Assembly (NCBI RefSeq): GCF_000721265.1 | Contig: NZ_JOFZ01000019.1 | Coordinates: forward strand, 1-16,836 | Direction of reading: 5' to 3' | Length of the DNA: 16,836 nt | Origin: Streptomyces sp. NRRL F-5126 | GTDB taxonomy: Bacteria; Actinomycetota; Actinomycetes; Streptomycetales; Streptomycetaceae | Part shown: positions 14,594 to 16,836 of the stretch, piece by piece | Layout of the letters: every line of letters starts with the position of its first letter | Numbering within the stretch: the stretch's first letter is position 1 | Notes under the pieces: generated by a model | Database searches by the model: none | What the model saw: only the letters and a program-made list of their open reading frames with translations | Told to the model about the DNA's origin: nothing | Position numbers and translations under genes: made by a program

Positions 14594-16594
14594 CGCGACC
14601 CCTCCCCCGTTGTGGGGGAGTCGGAGGAGGCGCGGCGTGGCCGGCGCCTGGCGCTGTTGCAGACCGCGATCCTGGAGCACGCCGCCGCGCACAACCTGCG
14701 TTCGGTCATGACGTTCCACCAGAAGGTGGAGGAGGCTGCGGCGTTCGCGGAGAAGCTGCCGGAGACGGCAGCCGAGCTGTACGTCAACGACGCCACCGAC
14801 GACGACCTGGCTGCCGCCGACAAGCTGGCGAAGTCGTCCATCGACGCGGAGTTCTACGAACTCGAGGCAGGCCGCCACGTACCGCCGGAGCGGGTGTGGT
14901 CGGCGTGGCTGTGCGGCGACCACACCGTCGCCGAACGGCGCGAGAAGATCCGCCAGTTCGCAGGCGGCATCGATGCGGCCGGACGCCGGGTGCACCGCGC
15001 CTTCCTCGCCAGCGTTCGCGTGCTCGGGGAGGGCGTGGACATCACCGGCGAGCGGGGAGTCGACTCGATCTGCTTCGCGGACACCCGCGGCTCGCAAGTG
15101 GAGATCGTGCAGAACATCGGCCGGGCGCTCCGGCTCAACAAGGACGGCTCCACGAAGGTGGCCAGGATCATCGTGCCGGTGTTCCTGGAGCCGAACGAGG
15201 ATCCGACCGACATGGTCGCCAGCGCCTCGTTCCGCCCCCTTGTAGCGGTCCTCCAGGGCCTGCGCTCGCATGATGAACGACTCGTCGAGGAGCTCGCCTC
15301 CCGCGCGCTCACGAGCGGAAAGCGCAAGGTCCACGTCCGGCGTGACGAGGACGGGCAGATCGTCGGGGCCGGCGGCGAGGGCGACGGCGAGGACCAGGAG
15401 GGCGACGACACGCAGGCCGCCGCTGAGGCCGCCCTGCTGCACTTCTCCAGCCCGCGCGACGCCGCCACGATCGCCGCTTTCCTGCGCACCCGGGTCTACC
15501 GGCCGGAGTCCCTGGTGTGGCTGGAGGGCTACCAGGCCCTGCTGCGGTGGCGGAAGGAGAACGAGATCACCGGCCTCTATCCCGTTTCGTATGACGTCGA
15601 GGTCGAGGTCGGCGTCACCAAGGACTTTCCGCTCGGCCGATGGGTGCACCAGCAGCGCAAGGCGCTGCGGGCCGGGGAGCTGGAGGAACGGCGCAGGACG
15701 CTGCTGGACGCGCCGGAGGCCGGGATGGTCTGGGAGCCGGGCGAGGAGGCGTGGGAGAACAAGCTCGCCGCGCTGCGGTCCTACCACCGGGTCACCGGGC
15801 ACCTCGCTCCGCGCCAGGACGCCGTGTGGGGCGAGGGCGAGGCGATGGTGCCCATCGGGCAGTACATGGCCAACCTGCGCCGGAAGGGCGGTCTGGGTAA
15901 GGACCCGAAGCGCGCGAAGGAGCGCGCGAAGCAGCTGGCCGCGATCGACCCGGACTGGAACTGCCCCTGGCCGCTCAACTGGCAGCGGCACTACCGCGTC
16001 CTCGCCGACCTGGTCGACGCCGACGGCGGCCTGCCCCACATCGCACCCGGCGTCACCTTCGACGGCGATGACATCGGCACGTGGCGGTGGCGGCAGCAGG
16101 AGCCGGGCACCTGGGCGCAGCTCCTACCCGAGCAGCGGGAGCGGCTGACCGCGTTGGGCGTGCAGGGCGCCGCCTTCCCCGTGCCGGCCGCCGCCCCGGC
16201 GGGGCTCCGTCCGGCTCTGCCCGCCGCCCTCAAGGGGCCGAAGAAGGCAGGGAGCAAGGCCGAGGCGGCGTTCCAGCGGGGCCTGGCAGCCCTGGCGCAG
16301 TGGGCGGAGAAGGAGGGACAGCGGCCGGTCCCGCGCGGCGCGGTCGTGGAGGTCGCGGTCGACGGCGAGCCGGAGCCGGTACCGGTGAAGCTGGGGGTAT
16401 GGCTCTCGAACACCAAATCGAGGCGGGACAAGCTCACCGCCCAGCAGCGCGCCGCCCTCGCCGCACTGGGGATGCAGTGGGCGGGCGTGGTGCCGGCCGT
16501 CGAGGCCGCCCCCGGAGCCGCCCGCCCCGCAACCCGCACAGACGCCAGCAGCACCGGCGAAGCGGCGGGTGCGGGAGCACCACGAGGAGTGTGA
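14594..16594 (+). pseudogene. Resident terminal helicase cut by the transposon: C-terminal two thirds only
   Basis: From CGC 14594 the frame reads RDPSPVVGESEEARRGRRLALLQ, aligning without gaps to RDPDPVLGLSEDALRGRRMALLQ of the intact helicase (residue 268 on), and remains collinear to the shared ...LGxWxMN-type end. It keeps motif VI (QNIGRALRLN) and all HA units, but lacks motifs I-III (ATP binding and hydrolysis), so it cannot be an active helicase. The break falls between the two RecA-like domains. The end differs from the intact copy: after GMQWA the frame runs on ~35 residues in an Ala/Pro-rich tail to 16594. A GTG at 14612 could act as a start but has no ribosome-binding site. The 5' part is absent from the window. 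Interpretation: native gene of the replicon before the telomere was replaced. Confidence 0.85.
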
Positions 16595-16688
16595 CAACGA
16601 ACTGTACGAGGGCGGGAACTGCACCTGCTGGTCCATCGAGCGGTACGGACCGAACTCCGAGCGGGAGAGCTACTGGGACAACCTCTGA
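16569..16688 (+). CDS. Short hypothetical protein, Cys/Trp-containing
   Basis: A 39-codon ORF from GTG 16569 overlapping the end of the helicase remnant by 26 bases. The peptide (with HEECDNELYEGGNCTCW, IERYGPNSE and SYWDNL) has a composition typical of real protein, with three cysteines (one at residue 8, then a CxC pair), and codon third positions that are nearly all G or C. That makes it more convincing than the other frames over 16580-16688. Family unknown; the start could be elsewhere because the ribosome-binding site is weak. It would be coupled to the resident helicase gene. Confidence 0.42.
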   Translation: MREHHEECDNELYEGGNCTCWSIERYGPNSERESYWDNL

Positions 16689-16706
16689 CCACTCCCCCAC
16701 CGCCGT

Positions 16707-16741
16707 GAGACCCCGGCCCCACCGACAGGGCCCGCAGTCTC
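16707..16741. terminator. Possible hairpin between convergent genes
   Basis: GAGAC (16707-16711) pairs with GTCTC (16737-16741), and GGCCC (16715-16719) with GGGCC (16728-16732), giving an interrupted 10-bp stem with an 8-base loop. It lies between the stop of the short plus-strand ORF and the stop of the minus-strand frame at the right edge, where a shared terminator is expected. There is no T-run, and the internal mismatches make it weak. Confidence 0.28.
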
Positions 16742-16749
16742 GTACCGAC

Positions 16750-16836
16750 TCAGGGAGCAGTGAGGGTCACCCCTCGGCGGGCCAGGACGCTTTCGAACGC
16801 TTCTTCAAAGTCCAGTGAGCGGAGCAGGGGGCCCAG
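16750..16836 (-). CDS. 3' end of a minus-strand gene entering from the right edge (partial)
   Basis: Reading the minus strand from the window edge, 28 codons (with LLRSLDFEEAFESVLARRG and a LTAP end) precede a TGA at 16752-16750. The residue mix is protein-like and clearly better than the other frames of this stretch. Only the C-terminus is present, so the product cannot be named. It converges on the plus-strand genes. Confidence 0.4.
   Translation of the reverse strand: MGPLLRSLDFEEAFESVLARRGVTLTAP

Noticed and set aside
14602..14620. Hairpin with 7-bp C/G stem and GTTGT loop just after tniQ, as a terminator or attachment structure.
   Set aside because: It lies inside the coding homology of the helicase remnant (SPVVGE), so it is most simply explained by codon content.
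14468..16039. Long minus-strand frame (523 codons) opposite the helicase remnant.
   Set aside because: It crosses the transposon/helicase junction and mirrors the plus-strand codons; no protein-like motifs.

Overview
The window is very GC-rich, with codon bias, GTG starts and gene families typical of Streptomyces or a close relative. Its first ~270 bases are a row of short GC-rich palindromes that match, as I remember it, the archetypal Streptomyces telomere with about 20 outermost bases missing. Position 1 is therefore essentially the physical end of a linear chromosome or linear plasmid, and the window runs inward from it.

Layout: telomere (1-~270); a short leader with a decayed small ORF and a small Cys-rich ORF (417-1012); an intact terminal DEAD/DEAH helicase with helicase-associated (HA) domains, TtrA-like (1003-3675); a strong palindrome and a poorly coding stretch (3676-3991); two divergent cargo genes of unknown function (3992-5236 minus, 5447-6571 plus); then an inward-reading Tn7/Tn5053-type transposition operon: TnsA-like (6802), TnsB/TniA DDE transposase (7773) interrupted by an in-frame TGA at 9390-9392, TnsC/TniB ATPase (9935) and an unusual 1177-residue TniQ (11009) whose C-terminal two thirds are five tandem HA modules of the kind found in the terminal helicase. 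Right after tniQ comes a transposon-like right end finishing in ACA at 14593. At 14594 begins, in frame, the C-terminal two thirds of a second copy of the terminal helicase (to 16594). Its 5' third is nowhere in the window. Two small or partial genes follow.

My reading is that bases 1-14593 are one mobile unit, a telomeric transposon: one end is an ordinary Tn7-like terminus (TGT...ACA), the other end is the replicon telomere itself. It landed in the terminal helicase gene of the resident replicon, the resident telomere and the 5' part of that gene were lost, and the incoming telomere plus an intact helicase replaced them. This explains together the missing left transposon end, the missing 5' part of the second helicase, the exact junction, and the duplicated helicase. 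I recall a recent report from the Peters laboratory of telomeric transposons in linear Streptomyces and cyanobacterial replicons. I could not check it here, so the general concept may be known while this member and the TniQ-HA architecture may not be.

The present copy may be damaged or unusual: tnsB has a stop codon inside its C-terminal region, and the TnsA-like protein lacks the acidic residues I expect in a TnsA active site. Functional statements rest on motifs and alignment by eye; no database search was possible.
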